This document shows, one piece after another, positions 1 to 8,295 of a stretch of 64,000 nucleotides of DNA. The notes under the pieces are model-generated. The model searched no databases. It was not told where the DNA came from and worked only from the letters and a program-made list of their open reading frames with translations. This DNA is from Streptomyces sp. NRRL F-5135 (GTDB taxonomy: Bacteria; Actinomycetota; Actinomycetes; Streptomycetales; Streptomycetaceae). The position numbers and the translations under genes were made by a program. The stretch spans positions 40,805 through 104,804 of the forward strand of contig NZ_JOHR01000021.1 of assembly GCF_000719775.1 (NCBI RefSeq). Direction: 5' to 3'. The stretch's first letter is position 1. Each line of letters begins with the position of its first letter.

Positions 1-1
1 C

Positions 2-298
2 TGCAAGCCGTACGTCACGCGCCGCCCGGTCACGACGTACGAGCACGAGGGCGAGCCGCCGCCCTCCCGCGAGCAGGTCCGCTTCGTGGGCGCGCGGATC
101 GCCGCGACCTGGCTGGCGGAGCGCGGCAGCGAGGCGATGGCGGAACTGCTGCCGGGCCATCCGTACCTGCCGGGGCCGGTGGACCAGGACCTGCTGATCG
201 AGGCGGAGAAACTGCTCCAGCGGTCCCTGCGAGGACACGCGATGCTGCGCCGCGCGCTCAGGGACGGCTTCTGGCAGCACCTCCAGGCACAGTTCTGA
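2..298 (+). CDS. C-terminal fragment of an unidentified protein
   Basis: This is an open frame that enters from the left edge and ends at TGA 296-298, so only the last 98 residues are visible. The fragment is helical and charged, with no catalytic motif I can name; a Gly-His-Pro-Tyr-Leu-Pro-Gly stretch sits in the middle and a Leu/Arg-rich amphipathic segment at the end. The C-terminal style resembles what follows NYN/PIN-like RNase domains in some actinobacterial proteins, but that is only an impression. Codon use (strong G/C third positions) supports a real gene. Confidence 0.6.
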   Translation, partial: CKPYVTRRPVTTYEHEGEPPPSREQVRFVGARIAATWLAERGSEAMAELLPGHPYLPGPVDQDLLIEAEKLLQRSLRGHAMLRRALRDGFWQHLQAQF

Positions 299-426
299 TC
301 AACCGTGATTAACCCTGATCGACGCTGCTCAACCTCGACTGGTTCTGACTGACTGGTTCTGACGACCGGTACCGGCTCACCGGTTTCGTCGGCGGGACCG
401 GGGCGGTCGGTGCGTGCGGGCCATGG

Positions 427-1278
427 TCAGTGGCCTCCGTAACGCCCGTCCCAGAAGTCCGTCAGCGCCGCCGCGGTCTCCCGTGGCCGGTCGGTGTTCG
501 GCGAGTGCTGGGCGCCCGTGACGACCGTCCTGCGGGCCCCGAGCCGCTGGGCCATCGAGTCCAGCTGGGGCAGCGGCCAGGTGTCGTCCTGCTCGCCCGA
601 GACCACGTGCTTGGGCAGTGAGACCACGGCGGCCAGTTCGTCCACCCGGTCCGGCTCCACGGTCAGCTGGCGGCCGGTGGCGATCAGCTGGGCCGGGTTG
701 GTGAGCAGCCATCGCCTGCGCAGGTCGGCGCCGTCGACCGTGGTCTCCTCGGGCGGGTCGAGCGCGCGCATGGCCGACCACACCTGCTCCATCGAGAGGG
801 TGGCGAGCGCGTCGCTGAGCACCCTGACCCGCTGCCGCTGCGTCTCGGAGATCGCGCCGGGCCCCGAGGACAGCAGCGTCAGCGTGAGGAACGGGGCACG
901 GTCGACCAGGACGGCGGCCCGGGCGATCTGCCCGCCGAGCGAGTGCCCGAGGAGGTGGACCCGGGTGTCGAGGGCCTCCGCCTGCGCCAGCACGTCGGCG
1001 GCCAGCTCGCCCTGGGCGTACGCCTCCTCGGTGTCCGGCCCCTCGGTCTCGTACTGGCCGCGGCCGTCCACGGCGACGGCCCGGTAACCCGCCTCGGTGA
1101 TCGGCTCCAGCAGCGCGACGAAGTCCTCCTTGCTGCCGGTGAACCCGGGCAGCAGCAGGACGGTCCCCTGGGGCTCCCCGGCCGGTCGCGCGTCGAGCAC
1201 GGCGAACCGCCCGCGACGGGTCGACAGGCCGTGGACGCGAGCGCAAGGGGGCGGGGCGAAGGTGGGTGGCCGGCTCAT
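427..1278 (-). CDS. alpha/beta hydrolase
   Basis: This 283-residue protein has the alpha/beta-hydrolase layout. A core strand and oxyanion-type turn (VLLLPGFTGSKEDF) lie near residue 40, the nucleophile elbow GHSLGG (Ser nucleophile) near residue 112, and a C-terminal His in the segment TGAQHSPN. The substrate cannot be inferred. No signal peptide is seen, so it is probably cytoplasmic. It is convergent with the fragment upstream in coordinates and lies downstream of the DEAD-box helicase on the same strand, with a strong hairpin in between. The ATG at 1278 has no obvious strong Shine-Dalgarno sequence. Confidence 0.85.
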   Translation of the reverse strand: MSRPPTFAPPPCARVHGLSTRRGRFAVLDARPAGEPQGTVLLLPGFTGSKEDFVALLEPITEAGYRAVAVDGRGQYETEGPDTEEAYAQGELAADVLAQAEALDTRVHLLGHSLGGQIARAAVLVDRAPFLTLTLLSSGPGAISETQRQRVRVLSDALATLSMEQVWSAMRALDPPEETTVDGADLRRRWLLTNPAQLIATGRQLTVEPDRVDELAAVVSLPKHVVSGEQDDTWPLPQLDSMAQRLGARRTVVTGAQHSPNTDRPRETAAALTDFWDGRYGGH

Positions 1279-1461
1279 GTGACGAGGTTAGAGCGTGCCG
1301 GACGGCCCGGGACGCCGGGGACCGGCATCGCCCGGCCGGCCGCTCGCCCCCGCCGCACGGCCCGACAGGGCGGTGTCGCGCGAGCGTGCCCGTGATGCCG
1401 TCGGGCCGGGGCGGGACCGTACGTCCGCCGGTGGGACCTCGTCCCCACCGCCTTCGTACGC

Positions 1462-1500
1462 CGATGGCCCGGCCGCCCCTCGCGGGGCGCCGGGCCATCG
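1462..1500 (-). terminator. hairpin downstream of the DEAD-box helicase
   Basis: Arms 1462-1479 and 1484-1500 pair over about 17 bp with one bulged C and a very short loop. It lies 33 bp past the helicase stop on the minus strand and has no T-run, as is usual for Streptomyces hairpin terminators. Confidence 0.6.
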
Positions 1501-1532
1501 TGCGGTGTGCCGCGCCGGGCGCGGCGGGCGGC

Positions 1533-3779
1533 TCAGCCCTCGGCCGCGGGCGCGGCCTTACGGGCGGTGCTCCGGGTCGTACGGCGACGCGGTGCGGGCG
1601 CGGCCTCCGGCGCCTCGGCCTCGGCCGTGGTTCCGGCCTCCGATCCGGGCGCGGTCGCCTCGGCCGCCACTGCCTTCGGCTTCGTGGCGCGGGTACGACG
1701 GCGGGGCTTGGCGGGCTCCCCGGCGGTCGCCTCGGCCGCCACCGTCGCCTCGGCGGCCTTGTCCGTCCCGGCCGGGGCCTCCACCGACTCGGCCTTCGGC
1801 TTCCTGGCCCGGGTCGTACGGCGGCGGCGCGGCGCGGTCGCCTCGGCCGGCGCCTCGTCGGCCGGCGGCGTCACGACCGCGGCCTCCGCGACGACGGTCC
1901 CGGCTGTCTCGGTCGTCTGCGCCGCCTCTGCCGCCTCTGCCGCCTCTGCCGTCCGGGCGCTCGGCTTCGCGGCGCGGGTACGGCGGCGGCGCGGCGCGGG
2001 CGCTGCCTCCGGCGCCTCGGCCTCGGCCTCGGCCACCGGGGCCGCCGGTGCGGTCGCCGCCTCGGCGGCGACGCTCTCCACGCCGGTCGTCTCGAGTTCC
2101 GTGGCCGGCACGGCCGCGTCGGCAGGGGCGACGGCACCCGCGCGGGTACGGCGCCGGCGGCGCGGGGTGCGCGGCCGGTCGGCCTGCTCCACGCCGCTCT
2201 CCTGGCTCTCCGACGCCGCCACGGCGGTGGCGCTGGGCCCCTCCGCTGGGGAGACCGTCGTGTCCTGCTGTACCGCGCCGTCGGATTCCACCGGCGCACC
2301 GCCGCGCGTACGGCGGCGTCGGCGCGGCGTACGCGTCGGGGCGGGGCGTTCCTCCCGTACGGCGGTGGCCGCGGACCTGCGGCCCCGGCCGCCCGTCTCA
2401 CCGAGGTCCTCGACCCGCTCGGCCGACAGACCGGCCCGGGTGCGCTCGGCGCGCGGCAGGACGCCCTTGGTCCCGGCCGGGATGCGCAGCTCCTCGAACA
2501 GGTGCGGGGAGGTCGAGTACGTCTCCGGCGGGTCCGGGAAACCGAGGCCCAGCGCCTTGTCGATCAGCTGCCAGCGCGGGATGTCGTCCCAGTCCACGAG
2601 CGTGACGGCCGTACCGGACGCCCCCGCCCGGCCCGTGCGCCCGATGCGGTGGAGGTAGGTCTTCTCCTCCTCGGGCGACTGGTAGTTGATGACGTGCGTC
2701 ACGCCCTCGACGTCGATGCCCCGGGCGGCGACGTCGGTGCAGACCAGGACGTCCACCTTGCCGTTGCGGAACGCCCGCAGGGCCTGCTCGCGCGCGCCCT
2801 GGCCCAGGTCGCCGTGGACCGCGCCGGCGGCGAAGCCGCGCTGCGCGAGCTGGTCGGCGATGTCCGCGGCCGTGCGCTTGGTGCGGCAGAAGATCATCGC
2901 GAGCCCGCGGCCCTCGGCCTGGAGGATGCGCGCGACCATCTCCGGCTTGTCCATCGAGTGGGCCCGGTAGACGTGCTGCGTCGTGTTGGCGACGGTCGCG
3001 CCCTCGTCGTCCGGCGAGGTGGCGCTGATGTGCGTGGGCTGCGACATGTAACGGCGGGCGAGGCCGATGACCGCGCCCGGCATGGTCGCGGAGAACAGCA
3101 TCGTCTGGCGCTTGGCCGGCAGCAGCTGGATGATCTTCTCGACGTCCGGCAGGAAGCCCAGGTCGAGCATCTCGTCGGCCTCGTCCAGGACGAGGGCGCG
3201 CACGTGCGAGAGGTCGAGCTTCTTCTGGCCCGCGAGGTCGAGCAGCCGGCCCGGTGTGCCGACAATCACATCGACGCCCTTCTTCAGGGCCTCGACCTGC
3301 GGCTCGTAGGCACGGCCGCCGTAGATCGCCAGGACGCGGACGTTGCGCACCTTGCCGGCCGTCAGCAGGTCATTGGTGACCTGCGTGCACAGCTCGCGGG
3401 TGGGGACGACGACGAGCGCCTGCGGCGCGTTCGTCAGGTCGTCGGGCCCGGCCCGGCCGGACTCCACGTCCGCCGGGACGGTGACGCGCTCCAGGAGCGG
3501 CAGGCCGAAGCCGAGCGTCTTGCCGGTGCCGGTCTTCGCCTGGCCGATGACGTCGGTCCCCGAAAGGGCGACGGGGAGTGTCATCTCCTGGATGGGGAAC
3601 GGGGAAACGATGCCGACGGCTTCGAGGGCCTCGGCGGTCTCGGGGAGGATTCCGAGTTCTCGGAAAGTAGTAGTCAGGGTGCTGCCTTGTCTGTGAGACG
3701 CGGCGCGAGGCGAACGCTGGGGGTCGTACCGCGCTTGGTACTCGGCCGGCCGTGGATTGGCCGGATGGCGCGGGACCAC
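1533..3779 (-). CDS. DEAD-box ATP-dependent RNA helicase with repetitive basic tail
   Basis: The helicase core is complete: motif I AKTGTGKT (81-88), Ia PTREL, Ib TPGR, motif II DEAD (199-202), SAT (230-232), and motifs V and VI (VAARGID, HRIGRTGRAG). It should remodel structured RNA or RNP in an ATP-dependent way. After about residue 440 the protein turns into a roughly 300-residue Ala/Glu-rich tail punctuated by basic blocks such as PRRRRTRA, presumably a disordered RNA-binding region. The upstream GTG (3779) has a GAAG box 8 nt before it. An alternative is CTG at 3677, preceded by AAGG, which would start the protein at the conserved segment LTTTFREL. The family call is secure; the start is not. 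Confidence 0.93.
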   Translation of the reverse strand: MVPRHPANPRPAEYQARYDPQRSPRAASHRQGSTLTTTFRELGILPETAEALEAVGIVSPFPIQEMTLPVALSGTDVIGQAKTGTGKTLGFGLPLLERVTVPADVESGRAGPDDLTNAPQALVVVPTRELCTQVTNDLLTAGKVRNVRVLAIYGGRAYEPQVEALKKGVDVIVGTPGRLLDLAGQKKLDLSHVRALVLDEADEMLDLGFLPDVEKIIQLLPAKRQTMLFSATMPGAVIGLARRYMSQPTHISATSPDDEGATVANTTQHVYRAHSMDKPEMVARILQAEGRGLAMIFCRTKRTAADIADQLAQRGFAAGAVHGDLGQGAREQALRAFRNGKVDVLVCTDVAARGIDVEGVTHVINYQSPEEEKTYLHRIGRTGRAGASGTAVTLVDWDDIPRWQLIDKALGLGFPDPPETYSTSPHLFEELRIPAGTKGVLPRAERTRAGLSAERVEDLGETGGRGRRSAATAVREERPAPTRTPRRRRRTRGGAPVESDGAVQQDTTVSPAEGPSATAVAASESQESGVEQADRPRTPRRRRRTRAGAVAPADAAVPATELETTGVESVAAEAATAPAAPVAEAEAEAPEAAPAPRRRRTRAAKPSARTAEAAEAAEAAQTTETAGTVVAEAAVVTPPADEAPAEATAPRRRRTTRARKPKAESVEAPAGTDKAAEATVAAEATAGEPAKPRRRTRATKPKAVAAEATAPGSEAGTTAEAEAPEAAPAPRRRTTRSTARKAAPAAEG

Positions 3780-4100
3780 TGCCGTCGCTTCGAGCGCTCG
3801 TGCCGCTGAGGGGCCCCTCTGCGCCGGTCGTACGCTGCTGTGCGCACGGTCCGCGCGGAGGGCTGTCGGGTCGGAGCCGATCGGGCCACCGACCGGGCAT
3901 CCTCATGGGCTCGTCCAGCGGCCTCCCGTAAACGGAAACCCACCGGACCAACACTGCGATGGCCCGCCGGTAAACGGCAGGCGCATTATCACTGTACCCC
4001 GGAATCGTGCATGTGTGTTGGGCGAATTCCTCGAAACGGTGTCGTATCGGTGTCTGACCAGCCCCTTACGGGTCACGGTGGGCGGGCTATTCTGCGCTTC
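3780..4100. other. divergent intergenic region, helicase / ferritin-like gene
   Basis: This 321-bp region separates two divergent genes and must hold both promoters. A 9-bp near-repeat (CGTAAACGG at 3927-3935, GGTAAACGG at 3969-3977) recurs 42 bp apart. A -10-like TATTCT lies at 4088-4093. No small gene could be supported here. Confidence 0.5.
4065..4100 (+). promoter_or_regulatory. candidate promoter for a leaderless ferritin-like mRNA
   Basis: TATTCT (4088-4093) ends 7 nt before the ATG at 4101, and there is no Shine-Dalgarno sequence in front of that ATG, so transcription probably starts at or next to the start codon. The -35 region (CTTACG, 4065-4070, 17-bp spacer) is weak. Confidence 0.4.
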
Positions 4101-4907
4101 ATGGAGACGCCCGACCACGAGACGCCCGATCACGCCGCCCCCTCCGCCGCCGACGCGGACCCCGCGGAATCCGCCGCCGCGTCCGCTTCCCGGCCCGATG
4201 ACGTGCGACACACCGGGATCGCCGCCCAGGACTGGGCGACGGCCTCCGCGGAGCCCCAGTACCGCGCCGCGGTGGTGGACCTGCTCGGGGCGCTCGCCTA
4301 CGGCGAGCTGGCGGCGTTCGAGCGCCTCGCCGAGGACGCCAAGCTCGCGCCGACCCTGGCCGACAAGGCCGCGCTGGCGAAGATGGCCACCGCGGAGTTC
4401 CACCACTTCGAGCAGTTGAGCGACCAGCTCCGGGCGATCGACGCGGAGCCGAACGGCGCGATGGAGCCGTTCGCCAAGGCGTTCGCCGACTTCCACCGCC
4501 AGACCGCGCCCTCGGACTGGCTGGAGGGCCTGGTCAAGGCGTACGTCGGCGATTCGATCGCCAGCGACTTCTACCGGGAGGTGGCCGCCCGGCTCGACAG
4601 TGACACCCGCGCGCTGGTGCTGGCCGTGCTCGACGACACCGGGCACGGCAACTTCGCCGTGGAGAAGGTACGGGCCGCGATCGAGGCGGAGCCCCGGGTG
4701 GGCGGCCGGCTCGCGCTCTGGGCGCGACGGCTGATGGGCGAGGCGCTCTCGCAGGCGCAGCGCGTGGCCGCGGAGCGCGACGCGCTGTCCACGATGCTGG
4801 TGGGCGGGGTGGCGGACGGCTTCGATCTCGCGGAGGTCGGCCGGATGTTCTCCCGGATCACCGAGGCCCACACCAAGCGGATGGCGGCGCTGGGCCTGGC
4901 GGCCTGA
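4101..4907 (+). CDS. ferritin-like fold protein (MiaE-like)
   Basis: This 268-residue protein has a disordered acidic/Ala-rich N-terminus (about 50 residues) followed by a helical domain. The pattern of Glu and His residues (GELAAFERL, AEFHHFEQL, and later GHGNF) is typical of ferritin-like diiron folds; actinobacterial members resemble the MiaE tRNA-hydroxylase group. Whether it binds metal or hydroxylates a substrate is not established by the sequence. The frame is open further upstream, but ATG 4101 is chosen because conserved-looking sequence starts there and a -10 element sits just in front. It is divergent from the helicase. Confidence 0.8.
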   Translation: METPDHETPDHAAPSAADADPAESAAASASRPDDVRHTGIAAQDWATASAEPQYRAAVVDLLGALAYGELAAFERLAEDAKLAPTLADKAALAKMATAEFHHFEQLSDQLRAIDAEPNGAMEPFAKAFADFHRQTAPSDWLEGLVKAYVGDSIASDFYREVAARLDSDTRALVLAVLDDTGHGNFAVEKVRAAIEAEPRVGGRLALWARRLMGEALSQAQRVAAERDALSTMLVGGVADGFDLAEVGRMFSRITEAHTKRMAALGLAA

Positions 4908-5076
4908 CCCGGGCGGACTGCGGACCGGGGCGGACCGGCGTCCCGCCCGCGCCCGTGCGGGGCTCCGCGCACCCTTCGCTCCCGCGCCGCCTTCGGGCCG
5001 GGACCGGCTTCGCGGCGCCGGGCTCCGAAGCGCCGGGCTCCGAGGCACCGCGCGGCCTTCGGGCAGGCCGTCGCCG

Positions 5077-5346
5077 TCAGGAAGGCATGACCTGCCGCAG
5101 CCGACGGCTCGTGGGCCGGATCAGCAGCGACAGCAGCACCGCACCCACCAGCAGGGCGCCGGCGAGCGTGGCGAGCACATGCCCGGCGCCGAGCGCCATA
5201 TGGGTCAGATACGCCCCGAAGAGGGAGCCGAGCGGGCCCGCGGTGAACACCGTGCGGTGAGAGGGGAGCCGGTGGGGCAGGAGGCGGGCCGCGGCCCAGG
5301 AGAGACCGAGTCCGAACAGGACCGCTCCGAGGACTTCCCAGATCAC
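5077..5346 (-). CDS. small membrane protein
   Basis: This 89-residue protein has two or three hydrophobic segments (about residues 3-22, 38-58 and 56-76) and ends in a basic tail (RPTSRRLRQ), consistent with an inner-membrane protein with its C-terminus inside. No family function is recognised. It lies downstream of the DUF3107 gene on the same strand but is separated from it by a perfect hairpin, so it probably has its own promoter. Confidence 0.7.
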   Translation of the reverse strand: MIWEVLGAVLFGLGLSWAAARLLPHRLPSHRTVFTAGPLGSLFGAYLTHMALGAGHVLATLAGALLVGAVLLSLLIRPTSRRLRQVMPS

Positions 5347-5478
5347 CGTTGATCACCTCATGACGCCGGGTGGGCTTGCCGGTACGGGCTTTTGTGAAGC
5401 CCAGCACGTCACTACCCGTGGCGCGGCGCGGGCAACCCTCGTACGGCCGTCCGCCGCACGCCGTCCGCCGCACGCGAA

Positions 5479-5515
5479 GGGACGGCCCGGCGGGGGTCTC
5501 CCGCCGGGCCGTCCC
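5479..5515 (-). terminator. perfect 16-bp hairpin after the DUF3107 gene
   Basis: Arm GGGACGGCCCGGCGGG (5479-5494), a 5-nt loop, and the exact reverse complement (5500-5515). It lies 56 bp past the stop of the minus-strand DUF3107 gene. Confidence 0.75.
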
Positions 5516-5570
5516 GGAAATGCCGTGCCCGGACGCGGGCACCGGTGCCGGCGACAGCCGGCGGCGTGGC

Positions 5571-5798
5571 CTACAGCGCGCCGAAGCCGACCCGCCGTGT
5601 CGTCTGCTCACCGATCTCCACATAGGCGAGCCGCTCGGCCGGTACGAGGACCTTGCGGCCCTTCTCGTCCGTCAGGCTGAGCAGCTGCGCCTTGCCGGCC
5701 AGCGCGTCGCCCACGGCACGCTCGACCTCCTCGGCGGACTGCCCGCTCTCCAGAACGATCTCCCGGGGCGCGTGCTGCACGCCGATCTTGACCTCCAC
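5571..5798 (-). CDS. DUF3107 family protein
   Basis: This 75-residue protein starts MEVKIGVQHAPREIVLESG and has the compact alternating strand/helix pattern of the actinobacterial DUF3107 family, which has no established function. The length matches the whole family. It lies just upstream of the hairpin at 5479-5515 and downstream of the TetR-type gene on the same strand, separated from it by 164 bp. The ATG at 5798 follows the purine-rich stretch GGAGGGACAT, a good ribosome-binding site. Confidence 0.85.
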   Translation of the reverse strand: MEVKIGVQHAPREIVLESGQSAEEVERAVGDALAGKAQLLSLTDEKGRKVLVPAERLAYVEIGEQTTRRVGFGAL

Positions 5799-5919
5799 GG
5801 CTATGTCCCTCCGAACGGTCAGTGCGGTGCGCGGTCAGCCGCGCGGTACCCAGCACACATTAGCCGGGCGCGGCCCCGGGCAAGACGCCCAGGTGAACGC
5901 CCGCAGCGAACACGCGGGA

Positions 5920-5955
5920 CGCCCCGTGCCGTGACACGCGTGGGCGGACGGGGCG
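5920..5955 (-). terminator. candidate hairpin after the TetR gene
   Basis: CGCCCCG (5920-5926) pairs with CGGGGCG (5949-5955) over a 22-nt loop that can itself fold. It starts 8 bp past the TetR-type stop on the minus strand. Weaker than the other hairpins in the window. Confidence 0.35.
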
Positions 5956-5962
5956 AGCCCGT

Positions 5963-6604
5963 TCAGTGCGGCTCGCCGCCGTGCAGCGGGAAGCCCGCGA
6001 TACCGCGCCATGCCAGCGAGGTCAGCAGGCCGACGGCCCGCTCGCGGGGGATGCCCGACCCGCTGGAGAGCCAGTACCGGGCCACCACCTGGGAGACCCC
6101 GCCGAGGCCGACGGCCAGCAGCATGGACTCCTCCGTGGACAGGCCCGTGTCCTCGGCGATCACGTCGGAGATGGCCTCGGCGCACTGGAGGGAGACCCGG
6201 TCCACCCGTTCCCGTACGGCGGGCTCGTTCGTCAGGTCCGACTCGAACACGAGCCGGAACGCGCCGCCCTCGTCCTCCACGTACGCGAAGTACGCGTCCA
6301 TCGTCGCCTCGACGCGCTGCTTGTTGTCCGTCGTGGACGCGAGGGCGGTACGGACCGCCTGGAACAGTGCCTCGCAGTGCTGGTCGAGCAGGGCGAGGTA
6401 CAGCTCGAGCTTGCCGGGGAAGTGCTGGTAGAGCACGGGCTTGCTGACGCCGGCCCGCTCGGCGATGTCGTCCATCGCGGCGGCGTGGTACCCCTGCGCG
6501 ACGAACACTTCCTGAGCCGCGCCCAGCAGCTGGTTACGTCGGGCGCGACGCGGCAGTCGCGTGCCCCGCGGGCGCGCTGCCTCGGTCTGCTCTATGGCTG
6601 TCAC
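5963..6604 (-). CDS. TetR-family transcriptional regulator
   Basis: The N-terminal helix-turn-helix is clear: RRNQLLGAAQEVFVAQGY followed by AAAMDDIAERAGVSKPVLYQHF, the TetR recognition helix. The remainder is an all-helical ligand-binding domain. The start is set at GTG 6604 because GGGAGG lies 4 nt upstream of it; the frame stays open to 6652 but without a site. The target is unknown. There is no divergent partner immediately adjacent, so self-regulation or a distant target is likely. Total length (213 aa) is normal for the family. Confidence 0.9.
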   Translation of the reverse strand: MTAIEQTEAARPRGTRLPRRARRNQLLGAAQEVFVAQGYHAAAMDDIAERAGVSKPVLYQHFPGKLELYLALLDQHCEALFQAVRTALASTTDNKQRVEATMDAYFAYVEDEGGAFRLVFESDLTNEPAVRERVDRVSLQCAEAISDVIAEDTGLSTEESMLLAVGLGGVSQVVARYWLSSGSGIPRERAVGLLTSLAWRGIAGFPLHGGEPH

Positions 6605-6781
6605 GCCGCCTCCCAAATGTCGATCCGTGCGCGCTGTGCGCAGCCAGGCCATCGTACTTTTGGGTAACGGGGGCGCGCGTGGTGAGGGCGCACAATTTCA
6701 CACAGTGGCCGACGCACCGGCGGCAGGGCCCGGGCGGGCGGCGACGGGGCCCGAGCCGGTCGAGGGGCCCGGCCCCGCCCG

Positions 6782-6823
6782 GGGGCCGGAGCCGTGGGGC
6801 CGGAGCCGTGGGGCCGGAGCCGG
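6782..6823. repeat. three tandem 14-bp copies
   Basis: GGGGCCGGAGCCGT is repeated three times head to tail (the last base of the third copy differs). It lies between the TetR gene and the small acidic gene. No function is evident. Confidence 0.8.
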
Positions 6824-6897
6824 TCCGGGGTGTCCGGTGCGGTGTCCGCTCGCCCGTGCCGGGCCCTGCCGCGCCCGACGGCGCGCACCGGCCGGCC

Positions 6898-7158
6898 TCA
6901 GCGGTACGCGTCCTCGTCCTCGTCCGCCCCGACGGCCCGCGCCTGCTCCACCGCGTCCGCCTCGTTCGCCGTCGACGGGTCGATGCGGGTCAGGGATTCC
7001 TCTTCGGTGTCCCGTACCGCCGTGCGCTGCTCCATCGCGTCCGCCTCCGGCACCTCGGCCGACAGTTCGGCCTGCTCGGCGGGGCGGTCGTTCGCGTCGG
7101 GGTTCTCGGTGTACTCGAAGTCCTCGGGGGGCCGGGAATCCGTGGGGTCGACCGACAT
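6898..7158 (-). CDS. small acidic hypothetical protein
   Basis: This 86-residue protein is rich in Asp, Glu and Ala (starts MSVDPTDSRPPEDFEY; ends GADEDEDAYR), lacks hydrophobic segments and is probably disordered. ATG 7158 is chosen because a GAGAGAGGG purine tract lies just before it; the longer open frame upstream shows poor codon bias. I do not recognise the family. It is divergent from the hydrolase at 7328. Confidence 0.6.
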   Translation of the reverse strand: MSVDPTDSRPPEDFEYTENPDANDRPAEQAELSAEVPEADAMEQRTAVRDTEEESLTRIDPSTANEADAVEQARAVGADEDEDAYR

Positions 7159-7315
7159 GCAGTGCCCTCTCTCTCGCTCTCGTGTCTCTCGTCTCTTCTC
7201 TCGCGCCTCTCCTCCGGCGTCTGCCCGTCTTTCGAGCCTAGAAGTCCTGGTTCGCGTACGCCAGGCGGCTCGGACCTGTGACGGCGACCACATGGGAAGG
7301 GGTGTGATCGTCTCG

Positions 7316-7321
7316 TAACAT
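7316..7321 (+). promoter_or_regulatory. candidate -10 for a leaderless hydrolase mRNA
   Basis: TAACAT ends 6 nt before the ATG at 7328. There is no Shine-Dalgarno sequence in front of that ATG and no good -35 hexamer, so this is a possible leaderless start, modestly supported. Confidence 0.35.
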
Positions 7322-7327
7322 TGCCGC

Positions 7328-8287
7328 ATGTCCTCGACCGAGCTGCCCGAATCCGTCGCCGCCGCCGTGGACCCCCGGGTCAGTCCCGTACGGGTGGCGC
7401 AGGGGGAGACGCTGCGGTCCGTGGTGCTGCCCGGGCTCACGCTGGCAGTCCGGTCGCGGTCCGCGACCGCGGAGGGCGCGCCGCCCGCGCTGTACGTGCA
7501 CGGGCTGGGCGGGTCGTCGCAGAACTGGTCCGCGCTGATGCCGCTCCTCGCGGACCGGGTGGACGGGGAGGCCGTCGACCTGCCCGGGTTCGGGGACTCA
7601 CCGCCGCCCGACGACGGCGACTACTCCGTGACCGGGCACGCCCGTGCCGTGATCCGGCTGCTCGACGCCGGCGGGCGCGGGCCCGTGCACCTCTTCGGCA
7701 ATTCCCTCGGCGGTTCGGTCGCCACCTGCGTCGCGGCGGCGCGGCCCGACCTCGTGCGCACACTCACCCTGGTCTCGCCCGCGCTGCCGGAGATCCGCGT
7801 GCAGCGCACGGCCTGGCCCACGGCGCTGATGGCGGTGCCCGGGATGACCGGCCTGCTCGGGCGCCTCAGCCGCGACTGGACGGCGGAGCAGCGCACGCGC
7901 GGGATACTGGCGCTCTGTTACGGCGACCCCTCCCTCGTCTCCGAGGAGGAACTCGGGCACGCGGTACGAGAGATGGAGCGCCGGCTTCAACTGCCCTACT
8001 TCTGGGACGCGATGACACGCTCGACGCGCGGTATCGTCAACGCGTACACGCTGGGCGGTCAGCACGGGCTGTGGCGGCGTGCCGAGCGGGTGCTGGCACC
8101 CACGCTGCTGGTGTACGGCGGGCGGGACCAGCTCGTCGCGTACCGTATGGCCCGCAAGGCGTCGGCCGCGTTCCGCGATTCCCGGCTGCTGACTCTCCCG
8201 GACGCGGGGCACGTCGCCATGATGGAGTACCCACGGGAGGTCGCGCGGGCCTGCCGGGAACTCATCGACGACTACGACAGGAGCTGA
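7328..8287 (+). CDS. alpha/beta hydrolase
   Basis: This 319-residue alpha/beta hydrolase has the oxyanion-side motif VHGLGGSSQNW near residue 58, the nucleophile elbow GNSLGG near residue 126, an acid after a late strand (VYGGRDQLV) and the catalytic His in PDAGHVAMMEYP near the end. The arrangement resembles haloperoxidase/epoxide-hydrolase-like esterases; the substrate is unknown. It ends 8 nt before the DUF3152 gene, so the two are likely co-transcribed. Confidence 0.88.
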   Translation: MSSTELPESVAAAVDPRVSPVRVAQGETLRSVVLPGLTLAVRSRSATAEGAPPALYVHGLGGSSQNWSALMPLLADRVDGEAVDLPGFGDSPPPDDGDYSVTGHARAVIRLLDAGGRGPVHLFGNSLGGSVATCVAAARPDLVRTLTLVSPALPEIRVQRTAWPTALMAVPGMTGLLGRLSRDWTAEQRTRGILALCYGDPSLVSEEELGHAVREMERRLQLPYFWDAMTRSTRGIVNAYTLGGQHGLWRRAERVLAPTLLVYGGRDQLVAYRMARKASAAFRDSRLLTLPDAGHVAMMEYPREVARACRELIDDYDRS

Positions 8288-8295
8288 TCCGGCGC

